Shown: piece after piece, positions 10,780 to 21,579 of the stretch
Numbering within the stretch: the stretch's first letter is position 1
Layout of the letters: each line of letters begins with the position of its first letter
DNA from: Carya illinoinensis
Taxonomy: Eukaryota > Streptophyta > Magnoliopsida > Fagales > Juglandaceae
DNA length: 64,000 nt
Direction: 5' to 3'
Assembly (NCBI RefSeq): GCF_018687715.1
Contig: NC_056759.1
Coordinates: forward strand, 31,611,385 to 31,675,384
Program-made: the position numbers and the translations under genes
The notes under the pieces: generated by a model
Seen by the model: only the letters and a program-made list of their open reading frames with translations
What the model was told of the DNA's origin: nothing
The model's database searches: none

Positions 10780-13132
10780 TGACTCACTCAAAAATGAGTA
10801 GCACTAATGCTATCCCAAGTGCAGGAGGATGTCGTGTAATAATTAGGAATAAATTCCTAGATCGTCTCCTCAGGGAAAGTTGCTTAAAATTAAACTTGTT
10901 GAAAAAAATGTGAAAAACTTCACAAAGAGAAAATAAAATGATGGTATGTGCAATGGATGGAAAAGGTTACTAGTCATGGACTAGATTCATGTCTTTTGAT
11001 TTTGATTTTCGGATTGGAATATAAAAGACTAATAAATTAAATTCAGAAATTAATAAAACTAAATTAAGAATTAAACTAAATTAGAGAGTAATTGACAAAA
11101 CATGAATTGAAAATTGAAAATGCCCAAAACCAAGATTCTAGAATTCATTTTTGTAATTAAATCACAAATCCTCAAAATAACACATAACAATTGTAATCAC
11201 TATTAAATGAAAATTTAAATATGTGCGAAAAATAAATAACACGAAATAAGTAAACAGAAACTCAAAAGTATTCTATAAACTTTAAAATAAAATAGGGAAT
11301 GAAAAGTCTAAACGAAAACGTCCTTTCACGATTCAATTGAAATTTGAAACAAAAAGGAACAATTTCTCATATATGATGTTTCAGAAAAATTAAAAACAAA
11401 AACAAAAGCTTAAAACCAAATCTTTCTTGTAATAAATTAAGGTTACACAATTAATGAGAACTTCTAAAGTAATTCTTTTTTATTTTTTTTTTTTGTTGCA
11501 TGAAACAAAATAGCAATTTGATTTAAACTTCTAAAACAATTTCTTTTTGGTTGCATAAAACAAACTAGCACACTTGATTAAAATTAAGGTATTACACTTA
11601 ATGAAATAAAATTCTAGAACAAATCTTAATACACTTAATAAAAATGCTAAAACAACAAAGCTTTAAAACTAAAAGGAGAAACAAAATTTCTGAAAACAAA
11701 AAGGAGCTAATTCTTTCAAGTACATAGCAGAAAATTGTGTGTTTTGTCTAAGTTTGAGTTGTCCTAGATGTTCTTTTTAGCTTCGGTGTGCACCTCATTT
11801 TATAGCCAAACATCTTGGCTACTTCATCTCTCATTCAATTGGTTTTGCATTCACACCCAATAACCAATTCTTCAATCTTGCTTTCACACTCAATTTCGGC
11901 CACTTGCATTCCTCTTTCTTTATTTTGTGTCTTGCATTGCATTCCTCTTCAATTGCCGTGTCTTCCATTGCATTCCTCTTTTTTTATTTTATTCAATTGG
12001 TTTATTAATTCAAACCAAACAACCAAGTCCAACATGCCTAACTTGTTGACTAACTTGATGCCTAACTCTTGCCTAACTCTTGCACGGTTTCTTCATTGCT
12101 TCTCCAGCCGATTTCTTCAATTTGTTTCTTCAATTTGTTATTTCAATTTCAGCACATGTTCCTTCATTCACCTACTGCTTTGACTGGTCCAAACTAATTC
12201 AATTCATTCCCCCAACTACAATTCACTCTAGCCGACTTCTCTTCAAGATTCAAGCACGGCATCTCTTCAATTTGTCACATGTTTTCTTTCTTTCTTCCTT
12301 CATTTCGGTTCTTGTTTAATTCAATGGAAAGGAAGCAGCCTTTTATGACTTTTTCAATGTTAAATTTGGTGGAGAGCAGCAGCCTTTTTCTTCATATAGT
12401 TCCGGTGGAGACAGCAGCAGTTGGTGGATTTCCTCTATGTTAATTTCATCACATGTTCCTCATTTCAGTGGGCAGCAGCAGTTGGTGGACAGCAGCTTGG
12501 TTCCATGATATCTTCATTAGCAATAATTTGGCTTTCGAGCATGCTTACCACTACAGACATGGTGAGTCTACTGGTCATGGATTAGCACAAAGTGGAGCAA
12601 CTTTGATCATTGTAATTATTGCCACCTCCTTGTTGAACTTGGAGCCCAACTTTGGATCCACCTACTTCATTAAATCACCTTTTTATTGTAGAACAAAGGC
12701 CTGGAATAGGCATTGCATGAACAAATGAAAATGAAAAGTAGAGAATCAATAGAAGAGAAAGACATAACCAAACATGCAAGATAAACAAAATATACATATA
12801 TTTGAAGTATGTGAACTCATAACTAATGCACAAAGAGCAAAAATATGTGTCCAATGAACTGTGATCACGAAAATGAAGACATGTGAAGCCATTCCAATAT
12901 CGACCTAGTTCAGTTTATTTTGTTTCTCAATTCTAGAGGAACAGATCAGAATGCACAGTAATCAATAGTTGGTAGAATTCAAGCAGAAATTCATGCTTTT
13001 AATCAATTAAAATCACAACTTTGATTTATTCATTTTAACCATTTTTCCATTTAAAACCAATAATAATGTCATGATGAATTTAAAATACATTGATTTTAAA
13101 TAGTAAAAATGTGCAATATTTCAGCTCAATCA
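10780..13132 (-). repeat. 5' LTR (element orientation) of the Tat/Athila-like element
   Basis: The 2353-bp partner of 4262-6621, beginning TGACTCACTC and ending CTCAATCA, is followed by the target duplication CTGGT at 13133-13137. It lies next to the primer-binding site, so it is the promoter-bearing LTR for minus-strand transcription. Confidence 0.9.
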
Positions 13133-13137
13133 CTGGT

Positions 13138-14935
13138 CAAAGTTAAAATTACGACACAGTCTTGATGTTATGCATATTGAAAAAAATATATGCGAATCCG
13201 TATTGGGAACATTGATGTCAATTAAAGGAAAAACGAAAGATACATTAAACTCAAGGAATGATTTGAAGCGAATGGGAATAAGATCGGAAATGCAGTTGCA
13301 AGAAAATGGTTCGTCCGTTTACATGCCGATTGGGTGGTATACATTGTCAAGGAATGAAATGGCTACTTTTTGTGAGTGGATAATGAAAATAAAATTACCG
13401 GATGGTTATGCCTCGAATTTGACAAAGTGTGTGCGAACAAATGACTGGAAAATAACTAAGTTAAAAAGTCATGATTGTCATGTCCTTTTGCAGCGTATCT
13501 TGCCTATTGGTATCCGTGGGTACTTGACTAGAGACGTGCGCGTGGCTTTGACTGAATTGGGTTGATTTTTCAAAGACTTATGTGCACGGACATTAAATGT
13601 AGAAGATTTGGATCGAATCGAACGGGAAATTCCCATAATATTGTATAAGCTAGAAAGTATTTACCCACCGTCATTTTTCGATGTCATGGTTCACCTAACC
13701 GTCCATTTGCCACGTGAGGCTCGACTTGCAGGACCAGTTCAGTATAGATGGATGTATCCCATTGAACGATTTCTTAGGAAGTTGAAACGAACAGTTGATA
13801 ACAAGGCTCGCCCAAAAGGATCAATTGCAGAAGCATATATAATGATGAGTGGCATACCTTCTGTTCCAAATATTTCCACGGAGTTGACACTAGGTTTGAT
13901 CGGCCAGAAAGAAACTTTGACGTTGACAGAGCAAGACAACGAAATGTGTTTTTCATGTTTTTCCAACAAGTACGTCTACTTGGTGCAGTGCGTGGTTATG
14001 ACTTATGTGGAAGAAAATTTGAGAAAGCTTAGTGGTACGTGCTGAACAATTGCCCTGAGATAGAGAATTACTTGAAGTAAGTACTAATCTTTTCTTAATT
14101 TAATATTCGCTCATTTACTTTTACAAAATTCTAAAAATATAAAATACATGTGGTAATCATCAATTTCAGTGATTATATTAACATGCTCAAGGAATTATAA
14201 GTAAATGATATAGACCAGAAACATGAAGAGGAGTTCCCGAGATGGTTTGAACAACGGGTAATGACATTACATATGAGACACTCATTCAATACATCAGAAA
14301 ATATTGATTTTTTTTTATTGATATAATAGAAGCTTTACTTAATATGTAGGTTGTACAAATGCATGCCAATAATCCAAACGATATATCAGATGAACTGTAT
14401 GCATTAGCGCGTGGCCCATCGAGACGCGCTACAAGATACTCTGCATGTATTTCTCGGGGAAGTAGGTATCACACAATAGATCGAGATCATTATAGGAAAA
14501 CACAAAATAGTGGTGTCCTAGTTGAGGGAAGTCATAATGGAGAAATTATTGATTTATATGGGGTGATTGTTGATATAATTGGAATGAAATATTTGAGAGA
14601 GCTTGCAGTATATCTGTTTAAGTGTGATGGGTGGGATTTAAGCAATCCTCGAACTGGAGTCCGTGATGATGAATATTTTTTGAGTATTAATACATCAAGA
14701 AAATGGTACGAAGATGATCCATTTATTTTAGCTTCTCAAGCATCTCAAGTATTCTACTTAGATGACCCGAAGTTAGGAAATCAATGGCGAGTAGTACAAA
14801 AATATTCTCGAAGAAATATATATGATGTTATCCCTCAGGCAGAAGGGCGAGATAAAGAAGAAAATGATGCCTCTACTCAAGAAGCATACCAAGAGAGTCA
14901 GCCCGTCTTTAATTTGTTTGTGGATTTGAGCTAAT
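13138..14935 (+). pseudogene. TNPD/TNP2-like CACTA transposase, C-terminal half (broken)
   Basis: The frame split at 4261 resumes here with SLDVMHIEKNICESVLGTLM, a hallmark of TNP2 proteins. An in-frame TGA at 13563-13565 is followed by the same frame (ERFLRKLKRTVDNKARPKGS, DUF4218-like). A further frameshift near 13885 is shown because FDRPERNFD continues in another frame, and a later stop precedes YVLNNCPEIENYL. Possible introns lie at about 14074-14170 and 14258-14350. The last block, 14359-14934, is a 191-aa open frame with a DUF4216-like end (DPFILASQASQVFYLDDPKL, then VVQKYSR). The product would be the main DDE transposase, but it is inactivated by several lesions. Confidence 0.85.
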
Positions 14936-15149
14936 ATGAGATGATTTCATTGAATAGAGAAGATATTGAGGCTGAAATTGTTGATGCGACACTTGAGCAA
15001 AATGTTGATTTATCTTAAGTATCTACAGATGATGAGACTGAATTGTCAAATGATACTGATACAGATAGTGATTGATGAATTATGTTTTCACATGACGTGA
15101 TGATGAGCACTATTTTACTTAATGAATATTGTTTCAGTTTTTTGAAATT

Positions 15150-16666
15150 ATGCCTCCGAAGAGAAAGGAAGTTCGCAACCCATCTCCACATGTTCCTAGC
15201 TCTCCTTCAGACTCACCATTAGAGATTGACTCTACAGAATAAGGTAAAATTCTAATAGTCATAAAAGTTATTAATTAGGATTATAATAGAAAATTGATTA
15301 TAATGTTATATATCATGCTGACTTCACAGTACAATCTCGTCAAGGTCGAGGCACTACGAGAGGCGTGACGTTGGAAAAATATCGTAAGGTGGGTAAAATC
15401 AAGGTTAACATTCTTGACGAACATACCGAAGGCGAAGGACAACTAGCAGCTTGGCTTGCATCGCATGTGGGTGCTCTTACACGAACTTATGTACCTTTGG
15501 CAACAAGTTCATGGAAGAAAGTCCCCCAAGATGTTAAAGAGCTTATCAAGAAGCGTTATTTTGGTAATGTTAAAAACAGATAGTAAGTTGGTAAATTTTT
15601 TTATTTTACGTAAAGTTAGAATATTATAAATGATAATATGTTTGTCTAAATGTTTTTTTACAGGATGATTTCAAATTAAATTTTGGTCGGAGAGAGGAGC
15701 ATAAGACTATGGAAGAGCTTATGAGTAATACATTCCGCAAATATAAGGCGAGGTGTCATGAGCACTATAATAAGTTCGAGAATATGGAAGATCCATGCCA
15801 ACATCCTTTTCAAGATGTCAAACATTCTGATTGGGAAAAACTTTGTGACATGTTTGAGGATCCATCATATAAGGTATAATTATATTAATTATTTTAGTCA
15901 TCCAATTTTTAATTTCGCTTTCTAATATTTTCAATTCCTATGTAGGAGTCAAGTTCTATAAACAAAACAAATAGATCGAAACTGAATATTACTCATCATG
16001 CAGGTTCAAGATCTTTCCACCGCCTCTCTGAGAAATTGGTATTGCTATTTTTTTTTATTTGTATATAGTTAACTAAATATATGAATCCTAATGACTTTAA
16101 ATCTTAACAAATATTTATTATAGCAAGATTCAGATGCCAATTATGATCTGACAAAATTATATGCTGCATCACATACTAATCGTAATGGAGAGTGGAGTCA
16201 TCATGATGCCCGTGAGAATTATGTAAGTATTATAAATTGTTCTAAATAAATATATTAGAATATTTATGATGATATTAACTATTTATCTTATGTGTAGGAT
16301 AAAATGGTTGCCATACGTGCTAAATCTGCTTCAGATCAAAACTCCTCAACAAATGAAGTTGAGATTTTCACACAAGTTCTGAGTCAATGTTCAGGATATT
16401 TGAGGGGTTTGGGTCACTGTGTCAAACCTTCCCCCTCTTCCTCTTCTTCTGGGTCTGTTTCTGCGGCCTTTATAGCGTAAGAGAATTCGAATCGCAGAAT
16501 CGAAGAATTGGTTACAAAGCAGCATGAGTTAGAGGCTCAATTGGCGAAACAAGGAGAGATGGAGGCACGCCTCAAACAACAAGAAGAACAATAAGAACAG
16601 TTCAGGAGAGAAATGCAACTCCAAATGCAACAGCTTATGCAACAGTACAGGCCTCCAAGCAACTGA
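15150..16666 (+). pseudogene. TNPA-like CACTA protein (Transposase_24 / Ptta family), broken
   Basis: Predicted exons are 15150-15242, about 15331-15590, 15664-15873, 15946-16038, 16124-16222 and 16298-16666, most bounded by good GT and AG sites. The N-terminus MPPKRKEVRN is basic. Exon 2 encodes RGRGTTRGVTLEKYRK and SWKKVPQDVKELI, as in plant Ptta/En-Spm proteins; exon 4 has NRSKLNITHHAGSRSF. The last exon ends in a Q/E-rich coiled coil (HELEAQLAKQGEMEARLKQQ). TAA codons at 15240, about 16478 and about 16590, plus a stop at the exon 2 end, break the frame. In En/Spm this protein binds subterminal repeats; the matching repeats here support that role. Confidence 0.75.
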
Positions 16667-16856
16667 TTGTTTTTTACGTATAGATTATGACATTATCTAA
16701 TTATGTATGAACAATGTCAGTCTCGTGGTTATTTATTAGGTCGCACTTATTATAAAACTTTCATGAGTATTAAATTATTTCTAATGTATGTTTTTCAAAT
16801 CTTATGAATATCAAATTGGTTTTTTATTATTACTGAATTTTAATAAAATAGTTTCC

Positions 16857-17195
16857 GTTTAAACGACCATGTAACGTTCGAAGATTATTGATATAGACGT
16901 TCGAACGAAACAGATTGGTCAAAAAACGTTCGAACGCAATTCATTAGCATACCGCTCGAACATAACTCAACACCGTTCGATCCATTTACCGTTCGATCTC
17001 TTCTTTTAACGTTCTAACGTAAATCAATTTTATACCGTTCGAATGTTAAAAATATTTGGGATCGTTTGAACGTGTTTTCATAACCGTTCAACCAATGTAA
17101 TTTTGTTCGAACGCACAATTATTGCCATTCGAACGTCATTCAGGAACGAAATTGAACCGTGACAAATAACTAGCCCGTTCGAACGGTCAATTTCA
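16857..17195. repeat. Right subterminal CGTTCGAACG-type repeats of the CACTA element
   Basis: About a dozen exact or near copies of CGTTCGAACG lie within roughly 340 bp. They mirror the left cluster and lie just inside the terminus. Confidence 0.85.
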
Positions 17196-17209
17196 AAATC
17201 GTCCTTAAA

Positions 17210-17378
17210 TATATTTTCTGGGATGAAATTGTGATTTTCGTCCCAAAATACCTTCTGGGATAGTGATGTTGGAACGACCTTGGGACGATTTTTTTTCGTC
17301 CCAAAATATTTTTTGGGACAAAAAAGCTACAATTTGGGACGAAATTTTTCGTCCCAAAATAATGTTTCTGTTGTAGTG
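17210..17378 (-). repeat. CACTA right terminal region with TTTCGTCCC palindromes
   Basis: Repeated GGGACGAAA/TTTCGTCCC words form inverted pairs (for example 17336-17357). The segment ends in TTCTGTTGTAGTG at 17378, the complement of a CACTACA end. Confidence 0.85.
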
Positions 17379-19262
17379 AAGGGCTCGACTCAGCCCGATT
17401 ACAACCTTATCTGTTTTGTTCTTGTAAAGTTTTTTTTTTTGTAAGTAGTTTGTCACACGGGTTTATTTACTTGTTTATATTTCCAGTTTTTTCAAGTTAG
17501 ATGGGATTGATATCTACCAGGGTATTCCTACATTAACAGTCAGGTTATCAATAAATCTAAGAGGTTTTGTTCTCCCTCGACAAAAAGAAAAAAAAAAAAA
17601 ATGTATGCATGCTACATAAAACATGAGCTATATGCCAATATCTTAAAAAATATACACAAAAGTCTGAAATCTGCATCCCCGACCTAGACTTTGCTTCAAA
17701 ACTTGATTATTAGTGTTGAATTGTCAACATACATGATCTTTACCAAACTGCGAGTGTGTTGTTACTTGTTAGCGCACGTCTACTTGAGAGATTTAAGGTG
17801 GCCCACATGTCACATTTTGGTGTTTTAAATTATTATATTATTAGTATTATTATTCATTTTATTTAAAAACCATTTCTGGAAGTTGAGATTTTTAAATAAC
17901 TCTTGTAACCTGCATTAAGACTATAAGTCAACAAATTATAACGTTGGAAATCATGTTAACGTAAAGGGGTCTCCCCACTTCCTTAATGGTAAGATGGTGG
18001 AAGAGAATATGCCAAGTGAATATGGTCTTGCCTAGTCTATAAATTGCCTGATATTAGCGATTAAGTCATACGCATACAGTGACTCCGTTCTTTCCGGGGC
18101 AAATTATTTGGAATGGGTACTCTACAAATTAAGTCATGCTTGTCGGTTTCATCAAATAATATTTCATAATGCACAGACGAATTTTATAAAATAAAATTAA
18201 TTATAAATTGACATAATTCATATCGTGACTTAGATTATAAAGTATATTTTTATTATAAAATAATAAATTTGATATATCAAATTAATCAGTATTAATTTAA
18301 AAATTCATGTTTATAAGATGTCTTGTAAACTTAGTAGTTCTTTTATTTTATAAACTAAGTAAAAGGAATTGTAACTTTATAAAAAGAGGATTGCTATAGC
18401 CATAAAATAATTATATAAAATTAATCACATAAATTGACGTGGTTTCATATGACTCATTAGATATATTTTAAAATAAAAATAACTTTATATTCTAACAAAT
18501 CAAATCAATCCACATGACTAATTTATAAAATTATTTTTATATAACTACTTTATAGCTAGAGTATTTATGTATTATATTATACAATATATATATATTGGAA
18601 ACATAGGCCAGCCTTTTTTTTTCCTTTTATCATTTTTTCATTTTTGCATTCACCGATTTCCTGGCAATTCATGTCTTCTCTCCCATCATTAAATGATGCC
18701 ATTTCATTAAATATTTAAGATTTTAAATTAAATCTTAAATATTGTCATTTCATTAAATACTAATATTATATATATTATCTTGGTATATGTTGAACCTTTT
18801 TAATAAAAAATTTTACAATAGCAAATATCTTTGTTTTCTTAACCTTTGTCCTTTTTTAATAGAAATTGTCATCATTTATTTCTAAAAAAAACTTACATCT
18901 ATGCTTGGATATATTTTAGGATGTCCATATATCAAACATGACATCATAAATTAAAATAATACATTTGGAGCTCCATCAGTACTTTATTTCTTTTTGTGAT
19001 CGGTCTAGTCTTCACTATTGTTGATATTTTCTACAAAAAAAATCCAAGACACAACACTCTTTACCTAAATCGAGACTTAATCTTTACAGACAAACGTCCG
19101 AGAAACGAATTCTTTTTTTATTTTAATTAACAATAAGGAAACGAAAAAGGAAAGCAGTAAGATAGATGTGAAAAAAGATGAATCACAGTTTGGATCAATT
19201 TCGATAGACTTCATAATCTTTAACTGCCCATGAAGGCAACACATTTGCCTCTTTTTACTCAC
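17379..19262. other. Intergenic AT-rich DNA
   Basis: No convincing coding region is seen. One MITE-like element lies at 18391-18565. The rest is AT-rich, with simple A/T runs. Confidence 0.6.
18391..18565. mobile_element. MITE with terminal inverted repeats
   Basis: The left end TTGCTATAGCCATAAAATAATTA matches, with mismatches, the complement of the right end (CTAGCTATAAAGTAGTTA...). The similarity continues into TATAAAATTAAT...TAAATT. It is about 175 bp and has no ORF. Target duplications were not resolved. Confidence 0.55.
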
Positions 19263-19374
19263 AAAGGTCAAATTTGAAAGGTCTAGTGATGACGAGTTCG
19301 GTAATTTGACGCGTGTGTTGAGAAGAACTGTCAGAAGAGGTGGAGCGTGAGGACCACGCATAGATGTGGGTGGC
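19263..19374 (-). pseudogene. 3' part of a host exon split by a retrotransposon
   Basis: Read on the minus strand, the open frame of 28677-28807 continues here without change of phase once the retrotransposon and one TSD copy are ignored. The peptide includes VPPTSMRGPHAPPLLTVLLN. A strong donor, TTT|GTGAGT, ends the proposed exon at 19263; without splicing the frame stays open to a stop at 19077. The two parts total 243 bp (81 codons). I do not recognise the protein. The retroelement would disrupt any product unless it is spliced out. Confidence 0.5.
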
Positions 19375-19379
19375 ACGTA

Positions 19380-21462
19380 TGTGACGCCCCCAAATCCCCA
19401 CGCCCGAACACGGGAAAATTGAGACGTCCGGATGGTGACAACCCGGGTCACCATCCCATCGACGGGTGCCGAGTGTGTGCAAGGCAATAGATGTGTACAG
19501 AGAAACACGCAGCGGATAACGAAAGTCATAACTAAGTACCAGAATTTTTCTTAACGTAATACAAGCTGTTTAAAACGTATATAAATAAAATATTACAAAA
19601 CACAAATACAGTTTTAACAAATATAAAAGATAGCATCAGCAACCCGGCGGAGCCGCATCCTCGGGCTCAGCCTCCTCCTCTTCGTCCTCTAACTCTGCAC
19701 CAAAAGCTACGGAACCACAAATGGTACCGCAGGTAAGTAAAACCCAAACACTACCAGATAAAAACACATAAAACTCAAACAAGATGCATGAAACATGCCC
19801 AATGCACAAAGCTCAAAAAACACCAGTTTTCCACACACGCCAAAAACCCATTTGGCCCAAAAACATATCCTTTCCGAAAAACACGCCAAAAGTCACATTT
19901 GGCCGCCAAAAGTCCATTTGGCCCAATATCTCGCCAGAAGTCCATCTGGCCCACGCCAAAAGTCCCATTTGGCCTCACAAACCATTATCCAATTTTAACC
20001 GTATGCACCATGACCTCCCCTAGGAGTCATCCGCACACCCTGGCTCCAGTGTCACACCGTAGAGTACCACCACGCATGTGACACCTAACGAGCGATGCCC
20101 AGTTCCGCGCCCCGCGCATGCGTAGCCAAGCATCCTCTAGCCCTCGCCAGCGAAGGGCCACGGAGTCGGTGAGTAGGGCGATGCCCGGTTCCGCACTCGG
20201 CGCGTTCGTAGCCAAGCATCCCCTAGCCCCGCTCCCGTCATCGCTCTCGACAACTCAGGGGACATCACTCAGTTTATTCCGCTCCCGAGTGACCAGAGGA
20301 GCTCCACCGAGATAATAACCCATCCCGGCTTGGGCTCGTGATACACACGCACCCGCAATACACTTACGCCAATACACAGGCTTTTCACATAAATCCACAA
20401 ACACACGTGCATGCACCATGTAATGCCATAACAATGCATAATAAAATAATCCAACAATCATAAATCAAATAAACAGGCAACTCCGTCCTCCATCCATCCG
20501 ACCCCCGAAACTCCTCGGACTCAGTCCGGAATCAACAACCAACAACAATAAATAATTGAATGAGCAATATATATTAAAATCTGAAAATAGGGTTTGGAAA
20601 ATACTTACAGCGCTATATGGCAATTTTAGAAAACAAGCGGCGTCGCAAACGGCGCCGGAAAAGCAACGTCACAGTGAAAATTCACTGTGGCCGTGGGTTT
20701 GAAAAACCCACTTTTGAACGGGGACAAACTAGGACACGAGATTGATAGGGAATGGTCTAAGCATGGTTGTGAAGCTATTGGAAGTGGTGGTTGGCCGTGG
20801 GTGGCGGCGGAATCGCCGGAAATGGCCGGATTACCCAAAACAGAAACTAAGCTCGTAGGAGCTGTTCCGGTGGTCGTTGGAGGCCGGAAATGGGTGGGTT
20901 AGGACGGCAAGGAGTCGGTGATGAAGTGGTGAAGAAATGGTGGCCGGAGGTGGAGCGACGGCGGCGGATCGGAGCGAAAACCGTGCGGCTTTGTTGGGCT
21001 TTTTCCGGCCAAATGGCCGGCCGGTTGGGGGTGAGCTTGGGTGGGGTGGTGCACCGGAGGGAGGGGAAGAGAATGGGACCGGTGGGGGGCCGAACGGTGG
21101 CCGGACGGCGGCGGTCTGAGCTGATGAAGGGGACGCCGGCATGAGGGAGAGGGAGGAGAGAGAGAGAGAGCTCGGGGGGGGTCCGAACGCGGGGAGAGAG
21201 AAGAGAGAAAAGAAAAAAAGAGAAAAAGGAAAAAGATGTGAAAAGAAATGAGGTCCAATCCTCACTCCGGGAAAACGAAACAAACCGCCGAAAAGATTAA
21301 AACCACAAAACAACTAAAAGAAATAAAACACAACCTCAAATAAATTAAATTAAATTAAAAACCAATTTTAAAACGCAAATGAATTAAAATAATAAACTAA
21401 TATATTAATTAAAATAAAAACAACCATTTAAGCGAAAATATACTTAAAAGCGGGTCATCACA
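19380..21462 (-). repeat. 3' LTR (element orientation) of the Tekay-type element
   Basis: This 2083-bp copy is nearly identical to 26595-28676. It contains repeated short words such as GCCAAAAGTC...TTTGGCC (19840-19980) and a GA-rich block at about 21145-21240. Long open frames inside are shared with the other LTR and resemble no protein. Confidence 0.95.
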
Positions 21463-21481
21463 TCCTCCCCTTCTTAAAAAC
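21463..21481 (-). other. Polypurine tract of the Tekay-type element
   Basis: The minus strand reads TTTTTAAGAAGGGGAGGA directly before the LTR start TGTGATGACC, as expected for the plus-strand primer. Confidence 0.85.
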
Positions 21482-21579
21482 AATTTCGTCCTCGAAATTG
21501 CAAATCAACCACCAACTTAAAGCAAGCCACATAAACGCTCATAAACCAACTGAGATCAAGATTAAAATACATACCTTCA

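Larger units (their letters stand above)
4262..13132 (-). mobile_element. Non-autonomous Ty3 LTR retrotransposon (Tat/Athila-like)
   Basis: Two near-identical LTRs (2360 and 2353 bp) start TG and end CA and are flanked by the 5-bp duplication CTGGT (4257-4261 and 13133-13137). The minus orientation is shown by a tRNA-Asp-type primer site beside the right LTR and a purine tract beside the left LTR. The 4.16-kb interior keeps part of gag, a retropepsin and an extra ORF, but nothing resembling reverse transcriptase, RNase H or integrase. It would need proteins from a related element in order to move. The few LTR differences suggest a fairly recent insertion. It splits the CACTA transposase frame. 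Confidence 0.9.
1..17378 (+). mobile_element. CACTA (En/Spm-type) DNA transposon, decayed, left end not seen
   Basis: The right terminus is clear: 17364-17378 reads as the reverse complement of CACTACAACAGAAAC, the usual CACTA end, preceded by GGGACGAAA/TTTCGTCCC palindromes. Inside lie a TNPD/TNP2-like transposase (2644-4260 and 13138-14934) and a TNPA-like Transposase_24 gene (15150-16666), both on the + strand. Copies of CGTTCGAACG cluster near both sides, as expected for subterminal transposase-binding repeats. No CACTA terminus is visible near position 1, so the left end is either outside the window or lost. The element is interrupted by an LTR retrotransposon at 4262-13132. Both genes carry frameshifts and stops, so it cannot be autonomous. 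Confidence 0.85.

Noticed and set aside
19784..21313. Many open frames of 60-160 aa, also repeated at 26.9-28.5 kb
   Set aside because: They lie in GC-rich LTR sequence on both strands; no conserved domain, and overlapping frames of equal length indicate chance.
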